Source: Polytrichum commune (Eukaryota; Streptophyta; Polytrichopsida; Polytrichales; Polytrichaceae). From it: DNA of 64,000 nt. The DNA lies in the NCBI GenBank assembly GCA_950295325.1, contig OX485805.1, positions 53,592,758 to 53,656,757 of the forward strand. The letters run 5' to 3'. The position numbers and the translations under genes are program-made. Shown here piece after piece: positions 25,352 through 38,408 of the stretch. The notes under the pieces are model-generated. The model worked only from the letters and a program-made list of their open reading frames with translations, was not told the DNA's origin and did no database searches. The first letter of the stretch is position 1, and the number at the start of each line of letters is the position of its first letter.

Positions 25352-28300
25352 CATTCTTGATGTACTAATCTGGATAAGTAGGCTTACTACAACAAACTTG
25401 GTTACATGTTGTAGTGAGGCTCCTCAACCTCCAACATGATTACTAAACAGGTGAGCATGTGAAGGAGTTGATTTTGGAATGTAATAAAGCCTTGTATGAA
25501 GTTCGTGATTATCAGATCGTAATTGGTTTTCCGAATTCAGCCTACTTTCCTCGACATATATGATGATATAGGTTTGCCCTAGCATTGTAACATCCCACTG
25601 GTGCAGATCTTACCCCAACTTATGCCCCCTCCCCACTTGACATTAGCTAAGCCTAAAAGTGGGTTCTTAAAAATGAGCGTTCACACTATCGACATTATCT
25701 AGTGCCGAGCCTAGTTGGCAAATGATGTGGCATGGCTTAAAAGTGGAGGTTTCAAGCTAAAACTACCGACCCTCCCATCGGTACCTAGACATGAGGCAAG
25801 AATGTAGGACCTCTAAAAGTGTTGCCTCCCGCTCTTGTGATTGGTTGCTTTTAGTCTTAGCTATGAGGGCACGAGGAGCTCCATTAACAAAAACCGATGG
25901 TAAGTACTAAGGCATTTGGGGATGGGACAAAAACTATCCAACATTCATTGGTTGGTAAATAAAACAATGAACATGTGTGAAAGCTACTTAACTAAAACCT
26001 ACTTGAAAATCTCCGGAGCAAGTTCTTGTAGGTGCATTGGGATAGTCGGATGTTCCGCTATAACCGAGGGAGCTTTACCCGGGTTTTAGGGAAGTCTTTG
26101 GTTATTTGCTAATGCCAAGTGGGGAGGGGGCATTAGCGTGTCCTAAACAAAATCAGTAGATATTAAATTCCCAGTAGCTGACAGCATCACCAGGTGTGAG
26201 CCAGCTAAGCCAATATTTTGTGGCACTTTTGTGGATGACCAATCGCTTGGACCATATCAGACATGAAATCAACATTTTCCAGGTTCAGGACATTCGGTTA
26301 TGTTGTTCTTCATGAGAATTTTGACTTGAAATAAGTGGTCTACAATTATATTCATACTATTAGAACTGAGAAACATCCTTCAGCATCTAAATCCCGCTAG
26401 CGTCCAAAGTGAGATGGCTTACTATGAATGAAGTGCAGCTGGTTCATAACCACCTTGCTGGTTCCTACATCGTTGATTTACATATTTACTACAAATTAAT
26501 CCCCAAGGCTCTGATGAAACATTGGCGGTGTTATTATAACCCATCGTGGCCATGCACACCTAGGCATGTGGCACAGATGCATCTGAATAAGATGTTTTGG
26601 GATATTAGCCTTGAAATCATTGTTGATTTTAAACAAAGGATCCTGCCTTTCATGTGACGACCGATTTTTACATCACTATTTCTTTGATGGGTTGGTCAAA
26701 TTTCAACATGTCTTCTGGCACCTAATTACTAAAACCGCTATAACCTTTACTATGTGAAAATTGGAATAATGCACTTGAGTCCTTGTGTAGGAAAAACTCC
26801 TTCTCCCCATGCTTCCTACAAAATTGACGTGGAGATGTGTGTATGTAAACGTCTTAAAAAAAACTAGGATAAAAAAAATAAAAAAAATAAAAAAAATAAA
26901 AAAATAAAAATATACACACATGGCATGGTCTTCACTGTTTTTGACAGTCAATAGTCACATAGGAAAACCTATTAGGATCATTAATGTTAGCCACTCATCC
27001 TAAGTGGGGATTTAATTAGGAACAACCTGCTAGGTTAGTTAGTCAAGCTCATGGTCCAGCTCACTTGTATATAGTGAACCATTATTCATTTGGAATATAT
27101 CTGTATAGTTCCTATCGTAGGCATCTGATTTTTCAATCTATGCTTCAAATACAACAAATGTTGATAATCAACGGTGATTTGAAAGATAATGCACTTGCCA
27201 TTGAATAGCATGCAAAGACACGTGAAATGCGAGCTTGATAAAGCTTTAACCTTCACAGGCAGTTGCAAAAGTGGATGCACATAGCTCCACATTTCTTGAT
27301 GATAGGATGTTGACATGTATTCTTAAATTTCACATGTCATTTTGCAATTGAGATGTCAAGTAATAGGTTGAAAATCTTGGACAGGGTAGGTGGAGCCCAT
27401 GGCAGTAGCCAACTTTCAAATGAGTTTGATGGGTGCAAAAGCAACTTTGCTTAAAAGAAGAGTTCTGGATTAGAGAAATTAAACTTTAAATTTCTCATTA
27501 TTTGTTCAAGGAGTAAAGAATGAATTTCTCTATTCCAATGATTATTATTTTCAAACTGCAATCAATGAACAGGAACCATGATTGATTTTTAGACCCATAC
27601 AAACCCCAAATGTCCAAAATCATAACTCCAAATGTATACATGATACACATTTGATAGGCGTGATAGACATTTGACAGGTACCTAACGAATGCAAAAATTA
27701 ACACTGACAGGGAGAACCAACTGCTACATAGAGATGCACCAGTTGAGTTAGAAATTTAACCTGTTCAAATTCAACACTTCAAGAAAATAACTGATCCATT
27801 AAGAGGTGTTTACAGAATATTCTTACATTTGTTGAAGACTGAAAAATGTTAACACATAACTGCTTTGTCCTGGAAACACTACAATTTATGTCCAAAAATG
27901 TTCCTGGACACTGATTCCAATATTTCATAGTGGACAACCCTCTCTGAGCAGGTACATTCCACTTGTGCTTATATTCAGTTTATTATTTTACTAGAAATTT
28001 GCCTCATGTACCAAAAGAAAATCGACAATACACTCTAACCTCCTTAACATCAAGCTTGCGACAACCAAAATGCATGTAATATTACGGAGGGTTGTAGTGT
28101 TAACATAGATGCATATAATAAAGAATTAGTGTAGCATGTGACATTTTGAATTAACACTAAGTCATCGTTGCAATAATGAAAATAATAACAATGTGAGCAT
28201 GTGTTTTGAATTGTTTGGTTGGATTATGGAGGGCAATGTGACAACGAGGAGGGAGGTTTAAATTGCACACTTCAATTCACTATAGTTTCAGCATATTACT

Positions 28301-29115
28301 GAGGATGACGTAACGGAGGGTAGGGTGTATCAGGAGGAAAAACCTTGCTATATAACTAGACATTCTAAGATTTAACTATTATCTTCTCTAATATTTTCAG
28401 AATGGAATGAATTCATTTCATTTACCTCACAACTAGGAATATATATATATGTATATATATATATATTCTCCACGGTGCAGGTCGATTCCATTATCGCTCG
28501 CCATAACGATTTGCTAAAACATAGCATTGCAATTTGAGCTGTACTTCCGGTAGCTGCACGGAATTGACATATATGCTGCAATGGCCACATCTGGACAGAA
28601 TCTGAATGGTCGTGACGAATCACTGACCTTATTAAAAGAATAGTAGAATGCTCCACCATGGCTGATCCACGATTCGCTTACAAATCTGTACATCGGCGCT
28701 CCAGCCTAGTACTCAGCCGAGGCTTCTATTCATGTGTTTGCACTACAGCCCAAGAAATTGCCTGCACTAAGTTACTAAGATGCAAACACCTCCTAAACAT
28801 CCACAACTCATCACCACCTTATTCTCGACACTATTCCGATGAAGGCAAATCCTCCAAAAATCCCAATCTAATCAGACACCACTAGTCACCAGACCAATTT
28901 CCGCTGCTCTGCACATTCACTTTTCGGCACATGGACGCAAAGCCCACACGAATGCCATAGCTCTATACACCTCATGTCAATCCCGGGGTGGCTGAGATTC
29001 GATTCTCAGTTAGAGGCAGTGAGACTCGCGCCTTACGATTATGTGCCTGTATGTTTACCCTGAGAGACGTGCCCAGAAGAATTGGTTGGTCTGCCTCGGC
29101 TTGGCTTGGCTCAGC
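25352..29115. other. Intergenic between the relic and XTH
   Basis: No gene supported. An A-rich (AAAAAAAT)n run lies near 26866-26910 and a TATATATA microsatellite near 28439-28466. Otherwise AT-rich DNA with scattered short open frames lacking motifs. Confidence 0.45.
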
Positions 29116-30966
29116 TTAGTTGCGGCTGCACTCGGGCGGGGGCGTGCTGTATCGGGCGGAGTCGGTGCAGTAGTCGTACGTCAGGTAGTTCGCCTTCACG
29201 TCCGCCAGGCCCTGCTGCTGAATGGGGCTCAAGCCTTGGGACTGGGGAGCGTCCCACCACTTCCCGCTCGAGCAGGCGGCCACGTCGCCGTTGTTGCACA
29301 CGCACCCGTCCAGGTTCGCGAAATTCTGGAACGAGCACACGAACGGCGCTGCCGTCCAGTCGATCTTCACGCGCCCGCCTTGCGTCGCCCAGTTAGACCC
29401 GTCCCACAGGCTCGCGTACATTCCCATGGCCTTCATCTTCGGGAACGCCACGCCCAGATCCTCGCTGTTCTTGAACACGCGGATGGGCTTGCCGTCGATC
29501 TCGAAACTGCATACCAAAATCAACAATCCCAACCATCCGTACATCAGCCGATGATATTCCCGAATAACTATTCTCAGATGCTCCTGAAACAGGTTTTGAT
29601 TCCAACATGCATGTGACCATATGTGACCACTTTATACTAAATCTGCCTATTACATCCGATGACGTGCCAAATGCACCGCTTACATGATGATGTTTTTGTT
29701 CCAGAAGAAGCCGTAGGTGTGGAAGTCCAACGTGGGATCGAACCACAGCGCGATGCGCTGCTCCCTGCCGCCTATGCCGTTGGCGAACACGTTTGTCTGC
29801 ACGAGGTACGGCTGGTTCGTCGAGTTGCCCAGCATCTCGAAGTCCAGCTCGTCGTGGCTGCTGTCGGTGGAGGACAACTGCACATCACATGTTACGGCGC
29901 ACTTCGTCATCCAATATCCAATCACTAACCCATTTTCAACTCCCGAATCATTCCGCCATAATCATCATATTTCAGGAAATATGATCCAGCTACTTTCTCA
30001 TCGCCCACTGCCGCCTACATGCTCTCCAAGCTCATCACAACACACATCCCAACTGCATCCAGGGTTCTACAGCCGAGTGCATACAGCCTTGCCTGATTTC
30101 ATACGAAATGGAGCACTGATTTCCCGGTGGCCACTGATTCCGGAGATCTCTAAGTAGTGCACATACGTTTCCATGCATGCAGTGGAGATTAAATAATGGC
30201 ACTTACGTAGTAGGCTGTGACGGTGCCGGCCGAGTTGCCGGGCACGAACTTGATGCGCACTTGGAGGTGTCCGAACAAGTACTTGTTCACGGACCAGAAT
30301 CCAGAGGCTGAGGCAACCCTCCCAACACAAATAAAGTCAGCGTATTGCGGTAAATCTGTTCATTGCAAGAATCACCAGAAACAGAGTACCAACCACACAG
30401 GCTCGCCTGACAGCCTTGATGTTGCGAAGGCAGGACCCTCACTAGGTTGGATAACAGTTTACTATTGAACATAGACAACCTCATTCACTGTGGGGGGGCA
30501 GGATTCTCATCCTCTTGCCAAAATTAAGCATATCCCAGTGCATCGACCAAACTCATTGTCATCCAGACAATACACTTCTAACTTCTGCTGATCACCACAA
30601 GCATGCACCGTCTGCCAGTGTGCCCATATCACCGCTGGAGCATGACTTAGTCCGCGGATTGGGACCCAAGAATCTACATTGATCAAACATTAATACCCCT
30701 CTTACACACAGCAGATTTCCCAAGACGGCGATATCCTTGCCAATCATGACTGCCACCGACCATGGTGATGAGAGCCTTGAACACCTCACGTTACCTGATC
30801 CTTGCGTTAGCACCAGATTCGCGCTCTGCCCATCGGGACTAGTTTGCACATGATACCCATCGCTGGGGTAGTATAGAAATTGTTCAGTGAATCCCAGGCT
30901 CTGCGCTCCCGCTACCAGCATCGCGAATCCCAACACTGCGACAAGGGCAGCCATTGCTGACCCCAT
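29116..30966 (-). CDS. XTH: Xyloglucan endotransglucosylase/hydrolase (XTH, GH16), 4 exons, 285 aa
   Basis: Minus-strand exons are 30966-30795, 30307-30207, 29877-29684 and 29506-29116, all with GT...AG introns (487, 329 and 177 bp). The product is a secreted wall enzyme that cuts and religates xyloglucan. Visible features: an N-terminal signal peptide ([20 protein letters not shown]); a [11 protein letters not shown] strand; the catalytic motif [11 protein letters not shown], with nucleophile and acid/base Glu both present (family consensus DEIDFEFLG), followed at once by an N-glycosylation site [22 protein letters not shown]; and the XET_C tail with paired Cys ending near YLTYDYCTD. Length and exon phases fit the family. 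No lesion is seen. The substitutions DEL and EML in the active-site strand are conservative. The plus-strand frame 29041-29616 is only its antisense shadow. Confidence 0.95.
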
Positions 30967-31569
30967 TCTACCACGACTCCTTCACAGAACCCAGCCAGGG
31001 CCACAGCCGCTTGATTTCAACAGTTGCTGCAACTAGAAAGTCTGCTCGGAAAGACGTCGAACAGTTTCTCTTCTTTAAATCTCAGAACAACGCAAGACTT
31101 ATGTAGCTGCAGTCCAGCTGAGCTTCACCAATGGAGCTCAATCACCTGTCTGCGAGGCAGGTCCTTCAAAAATCAGGCTCCGACTGCGTAGTATGTGCGT
31201 GTCTAGAGAGGTTTATGACTTCTAACTTATTCAGAAGCAGCCGGGTGAGAGGCTAGCAACGCAACGGTGCGATGTGGAGATGTCCAGACGGACGATGCCA
31301 ATGGAGGAGCATATCAGGTGTCTTTATTAGCGATGCGACGCGGTTATAGGATGTTGTTGTGGTGCTTCCTTGGCATGCTAGCCCTCATGCCTAGGACATC
31401 CACCAGTTGGCTTCCCTCAGTTTGTCTAATTATAAAACAGGTTGTGGGATTGTGTGAGTCTGTATTGTTTGTCCACTTGCAAGCTGCAATACATACCCAC
31501 AGACTTTGTTGTCTCTGTAGGAGCTGGCTTCCAAAGCTTTCCATAAGTCGTCACTGCCAGTGATTGGGT
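30967..31569. other. Upstream region of XTH
   Basis: Promoter side of the minus-strand XTH gene. No consensus TATA box is obvious; a TTTAAAG word on the minus strand near 31070-31080 is the best weak candidate. Open frames here are unsupported. Confidence 0.4.
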
Positions 31570-31943
31570 GGTCAAGAGGAAGCCACACAAGTTCAAAAAT
31601 GTGGGTTTCAAAACGGAGTTTGGTAAGCCAAGGTTAAAGAATTTAGGCCTTTCACAAGTGCCTAACTTCGAGGAGTTGGGTTTCAAGGTTGGTCCTTCTT
31701 TTTTTGGTCAAAATCATTTATGTCCAACACCAATCGGAATTAGAGGTTTTAAGCCCTGCAAAAATGTCGGCTTGAATTAGAGTTGAAAACAAACGGTTTT
31801 AACCAAAAAAAAAGCGGGACCAACTTTGAAACCCAACTCCTCGAAATTAGGCACATGTCAAGGCCGAAATTCTTTTACCTTGGCTCACCAAACTTCATTT
31901 TAAAATCAGTGTTTTTGAACGTGTGTGGCCTCCCCTTTAGTCA
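31570..31943. repeat. Foldback inverted repeat, arms about 140 bp
   Basis: The left arm (about 31570-31712) and right arm (about 31797-31943) are imperfect reverse complements. Both contain AGCCACAC/GGCCACAC, GTTTGGT(A/G)AGCCAAGG, AAGAATTT(A/C)GGCCTT, GTGCCTAA(C/T)TTCGAGGAG, TTGGGTTTCAA(G/A)GTTGG and a terminal T-run. The loop is about 85 bp. A transcript would fold into a long, slightly mismatched hairpin. No TSD was identified, so it is either a foldback MITE or an inverted duplication. It sits about 600 bp upstream of the XTH start codon. The open frames inside are by-products. Confidence 0.82.
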
Positions 31944-32516
31944 TGAACAAATATATATACGTTTATGGTTGCATGATTGTAGAATCTTTACTTGGGTTAC
32001 AAATGGTCATTAGATGCACATCTTGTATATTGGTGGAGATGCAGTATCTAACTAAGGGGCTTTAAATGGACACTTTAAGCACTGCACCCAATCCTCGTAG
32101 GGTATGAAACACACAATTAGTGTGAGATGATTGCCATTCCAATTTTCAAATGATAAACCCTAAACCCTTCAAACCCACAATAGCTTACGTTAAAAACTAA
32201 GAATACAAAATCAATGCTATACAAAACATGAATTCTAGTGGGTTGGAAATATACTTTCAATATTACACCAAAATATAAATATTTTGTTAACGATTTATCA
32301 CATTGGATTTATATGTTTGTAGTATATAAACTATAACTGGTCCTAATTTTCAACTTACACATTAAATATAGTAAGCCATGGTATTTTCTACCCACACTAC
32401 ACGATTTTGTCTAATTAGTGTGGGTCACCATTCGCAAATACATGTTGCTATAACTTTTTACTGATATAATCATTTTTCTACCAACTAAGTTATATCATAT
32501 TCTTCAGTGTGCATAT

Positions 32517-32885
32517 GACATTAAATATGATATTTAGTGTCACCAATTCTAATTGTCTTGCTCAATACTAATTGTAAAGGGCGGCGTAGTGTCACCAACA
32601 CTAAATGTTAACCCAACCTTTTTTGTCATTCATTTTTTAAAAATTAGAGGATTATAGATTTATAGTGTTGAAATTATTGTCAATTACCAAGTGATTTTTC
32701 ATCCAAATTTCAATCATCCATGACAATATTTCATGACAAGTTGGTGACAAGAGAAGGTAAAGTTTTGGCCAATGGATGAACTCATCCATCATCCATGACA
32801 ATATTTGTTCACTTATTCATAACGAGTGAAAGTTACCATAGTGACATAAAATACCATATGACACTAAATATCATATTTAGTGTAG
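32517..32885 (-). mobile_element. MITE (CTACACTAAATAT family), copy C
   Basis: A 369-bp copy in the opposite orientation to copies A and B. Left end ACATTAAATATGATATTTAGTGTCACCAA; right end ATATCATATTTAGTGTAG. The interior has the reversed family signature (GGCCAATGGATGAACTCATCC, TATTTGTTCACTTATTCATAA, GTTACCATAGTGAC). Confidence 0.75.
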
Positions 32886-33020
32886 CTACTTCTATTATTT
32901 GGGTAAAAGTCCATGCTTGCATTAAAATGTTATCACAACATGTAACTTCAAATGAAAACCCGCACTAATTAAACAAAATAGTGTAACTTTCAGCCCACGG
33001 TCAATAGGTGTGAAAGGTGC

Positions 33021-33415
33021 ACATTAAATATTGTATTTTGTGTCGCCAACTCTATTTGTCTTGCTCAATACTAATTATAAACCACCCATGTAGTGTCACC
33101 AACAATAAATCTAGACCTAACATTATTTGTTATTCCTTGTAATAAAATTATGCATCACAAATTTACCATGTTGTAAAAAATGTCACTTAGTAAGTGATTC
33201 TTATCCAAATTTTGATCATTTAAGACTACATTTCATTACAAAAATATACGGATGCAAAATATACCAAACTTTGCTTAATTCATTGGCGTTTGAAAGAACT
33301 AAAAGTAAGTTGGGATGACAAATATTTATAAACTTCATTATAATAAGTGTTCACTTGAAATGTTGCCACAATGACATAAAACACCATATGACACTAAATA
33401 CAACATTTAGTCTAG
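33021..33415 (-). mobile_element. MITE (CTACACTAAATAT family), copy D, more diverged
   Basis: Same orientation as copy C, 135 bp away. It starts ACATTAAATATTGTATTTTGTGTC and ends CACTAAATACAACATTTAGTCTAG. The interior retains CTTGCTCAATACTAATTATAAACCAC and ATAAGTGTTCACTTGAAATG but has diverged in the centre. Confidence 0.65.
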
Positions 33416-34448
33416 TAACTCCAACATGTTATTCAGAAGAAGAGAATGAAGAACAAACTTATCACGATGACCCAAATTAGACTCTTAGCGTTCAAGAGCA
33501 ACGGTCTTCAATTCCAGAAGCTGATACAGTATATTACTTCACCCTCGATGCATGATTGTAAAAGCAGATTTGAGCCTCGAGCTCACAATTTTCCATCCAT
33601 GTGTCACAAGTGTCACACATTTAAGAAAGTAGTCTTCTTGATAAGTGAAACTGGAAAGGCTTGGCCCAAGTGTTCACCTACTACCAAGGCCACGCCCCCT
33701 CCCCCCCCCCTCTTCAAGGGTCACCAAGTGCTCTTTGAGCGGAGAGCCACCGGAAGAAACCAGTGCAAGACACGTGGCACGATACGAGAGGCCGCACCCA
33801 TGACCTCGTGTGTCAAATTATGCCAGCTAGGCCTCCATTATAGGTCAAAAAGGTCTTTCGTTTAAACCCCACTAAATCTGACCCACTACATTTCTGGAGG
33901 ACCTCAGACCTTTGCATGCAATTTTAGAAAACCCTTTGAGTGTGGTTGATTTCAAAGGATCAAACTGGCCATGGTTTCGGCAATTAAAAACGGAGAGAAT
34001 GCTAAGAAAAGCAAGGCAAAGGACTTCTATAACATTTTTAAGACATCTACCAGGCCTCAAACGGCAAGCAGATGATATTATTGAGTGCCGTTTAATAGCA
34101 TGGCCGTTGCTGACTCACTGAACCCCATAGACCCTAAGCCAGAGGGTGCTTAATCCATCGCTTTGGCTCATTTAACCTATATAAAGCATCCCATTTATTC
34201 AAAAACAACTTAGCAAATGGAAGCACACAAAAAATAATAATTGTTAGATCTTGTTGAGTGCAAGACCTAACACCGATACCAAAACATTGAAAAATCTACA
34301 ATCATCTTGATGGATAATTTTGTATCAAATACCCATGGTAAATGCCATGTCCAATCCCCAAGATAGCTTGTTGGGCCATGAGCTCATGTGGCTAGAAAAA
34401 GTTGGCACATTGCAATGGACAAGTCTAAATAATCTACAAGAGGATAGA
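33416..34448. other. Intergenic, no supported gene
   Basis: The plus frame 33446-33865 (139 codons) has no motif and ends in a C-run, so I do not call it. The paired frames at 33872-34121 are likewise unsupported. Confidence 0.4.
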
Positions 34449-34700
34449 GCACCACGGGCCTTGGCTTGGTGGTTAGGCTCATGGCCCCCAATGAGGAGGT
34501 TGTGGGTTCTATTCCCCATGCCGGCGTGGTGCTCACCACCTTAGTCCACCCAACTATGGTGGGGGGTCCTTGGACCTTGTTGTATGGGTACCTCAAAGCC
34601 CTTTGGGGGGGGATACCATGTCCGGTATCTTCAAGGCCACACTAGTGGCTAGCTAGGAACTAGTATAGTGTGTCACTATAGTGTCCATCCTCGAAAGGGG
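34449..34700 (+). mobile_element. tRNA-derived SINE (head with A and B boxes)
   Basis: An A-box-like TGGCTTGGTGG at 34462-34472 and a B-box-like GGTTCTATTCC at 34505-34515 stand 32 bp apart, as in the internal RNA polymerase III promoter of a tRNA-derived SINE head. The downstream part contains CACCACCTTAGTCCACCCAACTATGG and GGATACCATGTCCGG. The 3' end and TSD were not found, so the right limit is approximate. Confidence 0.55.
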
Positions 34701-37700
34701 AGAGTAGTATTGTCCCAGTGTCCCCTTGTCCAGTGGCCATCGGGTTCATTGGCATTACGAACGGACACTTTATTCATGCCAGCCCCTTGTAGACTGGAGT
34801 TTCTCTCTCTACAAGAGGATATATATATATAATTACACTCACCAAAGTCAATAAGCTTAGGTAACAAATGGACTTGGGCCATAAACATTTTCATTTTGCC
34901 TTGACTACCATAGGTTGATAGCCAGTCCGGTACACTTGTGCCAAATAATTATTTAAAGTGCCAAAAGTTGGTCCGGCACTTCAAAATAATAATTTCAAAA
35001 TTCTAACAATTTTCCCATGACTTTTTTCGTAATTCGATCTAGTTCCCAAATAACCAATCAATAGGTGTAAGGTGTTCACATTGCACATTAAATATTGCAA
35101 AAGAAATATGTTTTAGTACATAAGTCCTCCCCTTGAGGTGTCCACAATCCTCCTGGGATACGTAAACTTGAGAGATGAAGCCATGGTAGTCCACTTGTAT
35201 GTATTTGTCCGTATATTTTTACATAATATCTTCAACTTGCATTTTTGTTGTTGTTGGAGGCACCTAGTACTATGTTTGATTGTCTAAGCTTTTTTAGTTC
35301 AACACAACTCCAAAAAAAAAATTGTCTTAGCACAATCAAGCTCCAAAAATCCGTTCATAACACATTTTCTCTACAAACCTCCTTACTTCTTGAAAATGCT
35401 TGCTAAGATTCATTTATATCTTTTGCTACCAAATTTAGGACACAAACTTATTCTTGGATGTAGTACTTTGTTTCATGTACCAACTTTCTTTGCAGTGACT
35501 TAGGACGACTTGGAATATAATGGAATCCCTCCTATACATAATAACCTACAGTGAATTGTGAACATTACGTAAGCTTGTGAGAATTTACTAAATTTTGGAA
35601 AAAAACTTAAGATAAATTAAAATAATTCTGAAAAATTGTGTCTATCATTTCACAAATAATCAAAACTTATTTTTATAATTATTTTGTGCCAAATCATCTA
35701 TCAACTTACGGTATCCAATCATACTCCTACAACAAAAATAGGTAAACAGGAAAGTAGACATCAAGGTGTAAATTGTAATCACAAATCTCTGCATGCTTGT
35801 AAGTTTATGTAACCGGAGATGATCTAAGGACTTTTGTGATGGCCTATTTCTGGATGTCATAAGGATTGGCTTCCAAGACAATAGTCGGATTACAACCTCC
35901 CTTGGTTGCTCCCTCATGACAATGTACCTTCACCAATGTCGTCACACCTGAGTTAGCCCCCTAACATTACGGAGCCCAAAGGTGTTTACTCCAGCTCTCG
36001 CATCGAGGCGCGGCAGAGTGCGTCAGAAGAGTAGTAAAAATTGCAGCACTGCTGACCGTGCATGCGCCTCATGCCTGAGGGCTTCCGGTCCCGCCCCGGC
36101 CCGGGCTGCCAGCGCCACCCTGTATCCCCACAGCGCCACGTTGTCTGCCATGTCGCCTCGCTCCATGCTGTTTGCCACGTCGGGGATTCCAGATGTGCAT
36201 GCCCGCCCGCCCGCCCCCCGAGGTTACGAGGATCTGCGCATCAGATGCGCATGCCCTGCATCATGCCATCTTAGCATGAGCACCATGGCCTTCACCCGCC
36301 ATCCATCCATCGTGGCAACCTTAGCGCCCTCGGGGAGTGCGCTCTCCATACCTTCCTTAAAACCCTCATTCAAGCACCCATGACGATTCTTTGTAACCTG
36401 GACACTCCTGATTGCTGGTGCTATGGAGTGTGTTGTATGAAGTGACAGAGTGAATGGTTTACGGCCGAGATCGCTGCTTTGGAGTGGTCCTTTTCCAGGA
36501 CGGTTGGTACAATGAAGGTGAGTTACATCACTTCTCATATTTCTTTTCAAACCCCCAATCTATTATCACTTCTAATTTATTGTAACCTACTCATTTGTGA
36601 AATAGTCCGGGTTTGTGGCGCACTGGAGTGGCTTCTTTGAAGTGATGATGTAGCAACAAGGTTAGGACAATGATGTGGTGAAGAGTGACGTGCAAGATCT
36701 CGTAATCAAGTTTGTAATGCAGTGAATGTAATTGGATGATGAGGTTTTTGATCATGGCAGTCATGTTACATATGACTTAATTGCATTCCTTAAATTGTGA
36801 TTGACCAATAATATGGGCTGAGGTATTCGTCATGGTTCAGGTTTATGTGTTGCTTGTGATGAGGAGAAACTGGATCTGCCATTTTGTGAGAGATCGTTGA
36901 GCGGCGCATGAGGAGATCCGGCACAGACGTTTGTTACAAGGGGCGTACTCCATCCAAGAAGCGGTCAGTGTTGTAACCTGTCATCCTTTAGGGTTTTTTT
37001 GCTGCATTTGTTTCTTCTGTTTGGTTTGTGTTTGAGCACCGCTTATGCGATTTAGATGCATGCTTGGGCATTCTTTGTGTTCTGGTCCCTTCCTTCATGT
37101 AGGCAGTGCACATTTCTGAATAGTATATCAACGGTTTAGGGAGGTTTTCGGGGCGTGCTTTGTAATAATGCTGGCCATGGGCGTTGTTGGTGCATTTTTT
37201 TCTTCCCTTTGCTGTTTGTGTGTGGCAGCGTTTCTGGAAACAGATTTAAGCTCCGTAATGTATATGTTTTGGTGGGTTGCTTCGTGTATGTAGTCTTTAG
37301 GGTTTAGGCTGGCTTCAGGGATGCGATTCGGAACATTGCTTACTTCTTACTTCCGTTTCTTGTTTGTGCCATTCACATGTATGCTTAGGCGTTTCCTCTG
37401 TGTAGGTGCGTTGCGGTGTGTGGGCATTGCAGTTTTTGCGGTATAGATTGTGTAGGGTGGAGGGTGGTTTTCTGGACGTCGGTTGCAACATTGCATGTCA
37501 CAGTTCTTGCTGGTCTGTGTGTGGCATCGTTTGTACCAGACACGTCTATGCTTTTGGCTTGTCCCTGTTTTGGTCGTTTCCTTTGTGAGAGCAGTGTAGT
37601 ATTCTGTATACAATATTTAGGGTGGAGGGTGGTTTTCGTGGACGGCATTTCCAACTTTCGTGGTCACGGCTGTCCTTACTGCTTTTGGGTTGTGTTTGTT

Positions 37701-38408
37701 TGTGATTGGCCGCCTTTCGGGCATTCACGCTCATGGTTAGGTGTTGTATCTGTTGTGGTTTGCGGTCTTGGGTATCTGCAGTCTTCATGTGGCCGCGCTT
37801 TGCGACCTTCCCAGCGACGCCCGTTTCCTGCTGCTTTTCTTGGTGAATCTTCTTGTTTGTCAGCGGCCATTTTTTGGGCATTCACCTGTGTGCGAGTGCA
37901 TTTGAAAGTCTTGTTTGGCACTGCCCGCATTTAGGGCATTCAGATTTAGGGGTTGTATATGTTTTCGTCGCATGGTTGGTCTAGGACAACAACTTTTCGC
38001 TATAGATTAAGGGTTTGGGGTTTAGGAGGTCGCGGTTTAGAACATTCCAGGGCACGGCCAATCTTGGTGGTTGTTTACATTTTTGGGTTTAGGGTTTTTA
38101 CAGTGTGATAGCGTCTCTGGCATTCAGGTGTATTCTTAGGCGTTGTCTATGTTTCAGGGTCGGGGTTCGTCCAGGAATTTCAGTTTATGGGACACAGTAG
38201 TTACGGTGCTGCACGTTTGGGTTTAGGATCCTGTTGGACTTGGTGGCCATGGCCTTTGGTGCGTTACCTCCCATGGAGGGATACAAGGACCATCTACCAC
38301 GCGCATTCTGCATGCACCCTGACCTTCAAATTTCCACCCCCCTCCTTCATGCTCCCGCCTGAAACGGCATTATTCCTTGCTATTGACTTGCATTGTCGCT
38401 TGCAGAAT
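34701..38408. other. Long gene-poor stretch upstream of the split gene
   Basis: 34701-35950 is AT-rich with nothing recognised. 35990-36400 is sharply G+C-rich (GCCCGCCCGCCCGCCCC near 36200), without a convincing frame. 36600-38200 is T/G-rich on the plus strand with GGGTTTAGGG-type words near 37620, 38010 and 38086. The frames 37416-37934 (plus) and their minus partners are low-complexity and not called. This may be the 5' flank or subterminal part of the outer element that carries the split gene. The AG at 38402-38403 (GCTTGCAG) could be a splice acceptor just before the start codon. Confidence 0.4.

Noticed and set aside
29041-29616. 191-codon plus-strand frame
   Set aside because: Antisense of the last two XTH exons; the minus strand has motifs and splice sites.
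5581-33415. CACTA-superfamily assignment of the CTACACTAAATAT MITEs
   Set aside because: Ends contain CACTA, but no consistent 3-bp TSD or transposase was found; left unclassified.
33446-33865. 139-codon plus frame
   Set aside because: No motif, crosses a C-run, no splice or neighbour support.
37416-37934. 172-codon plus frame, Cys/Phe/Val-rich
   Set aside because: Low-complexity T/G-rich sequence without motif; overlapping antisense frames equally long.
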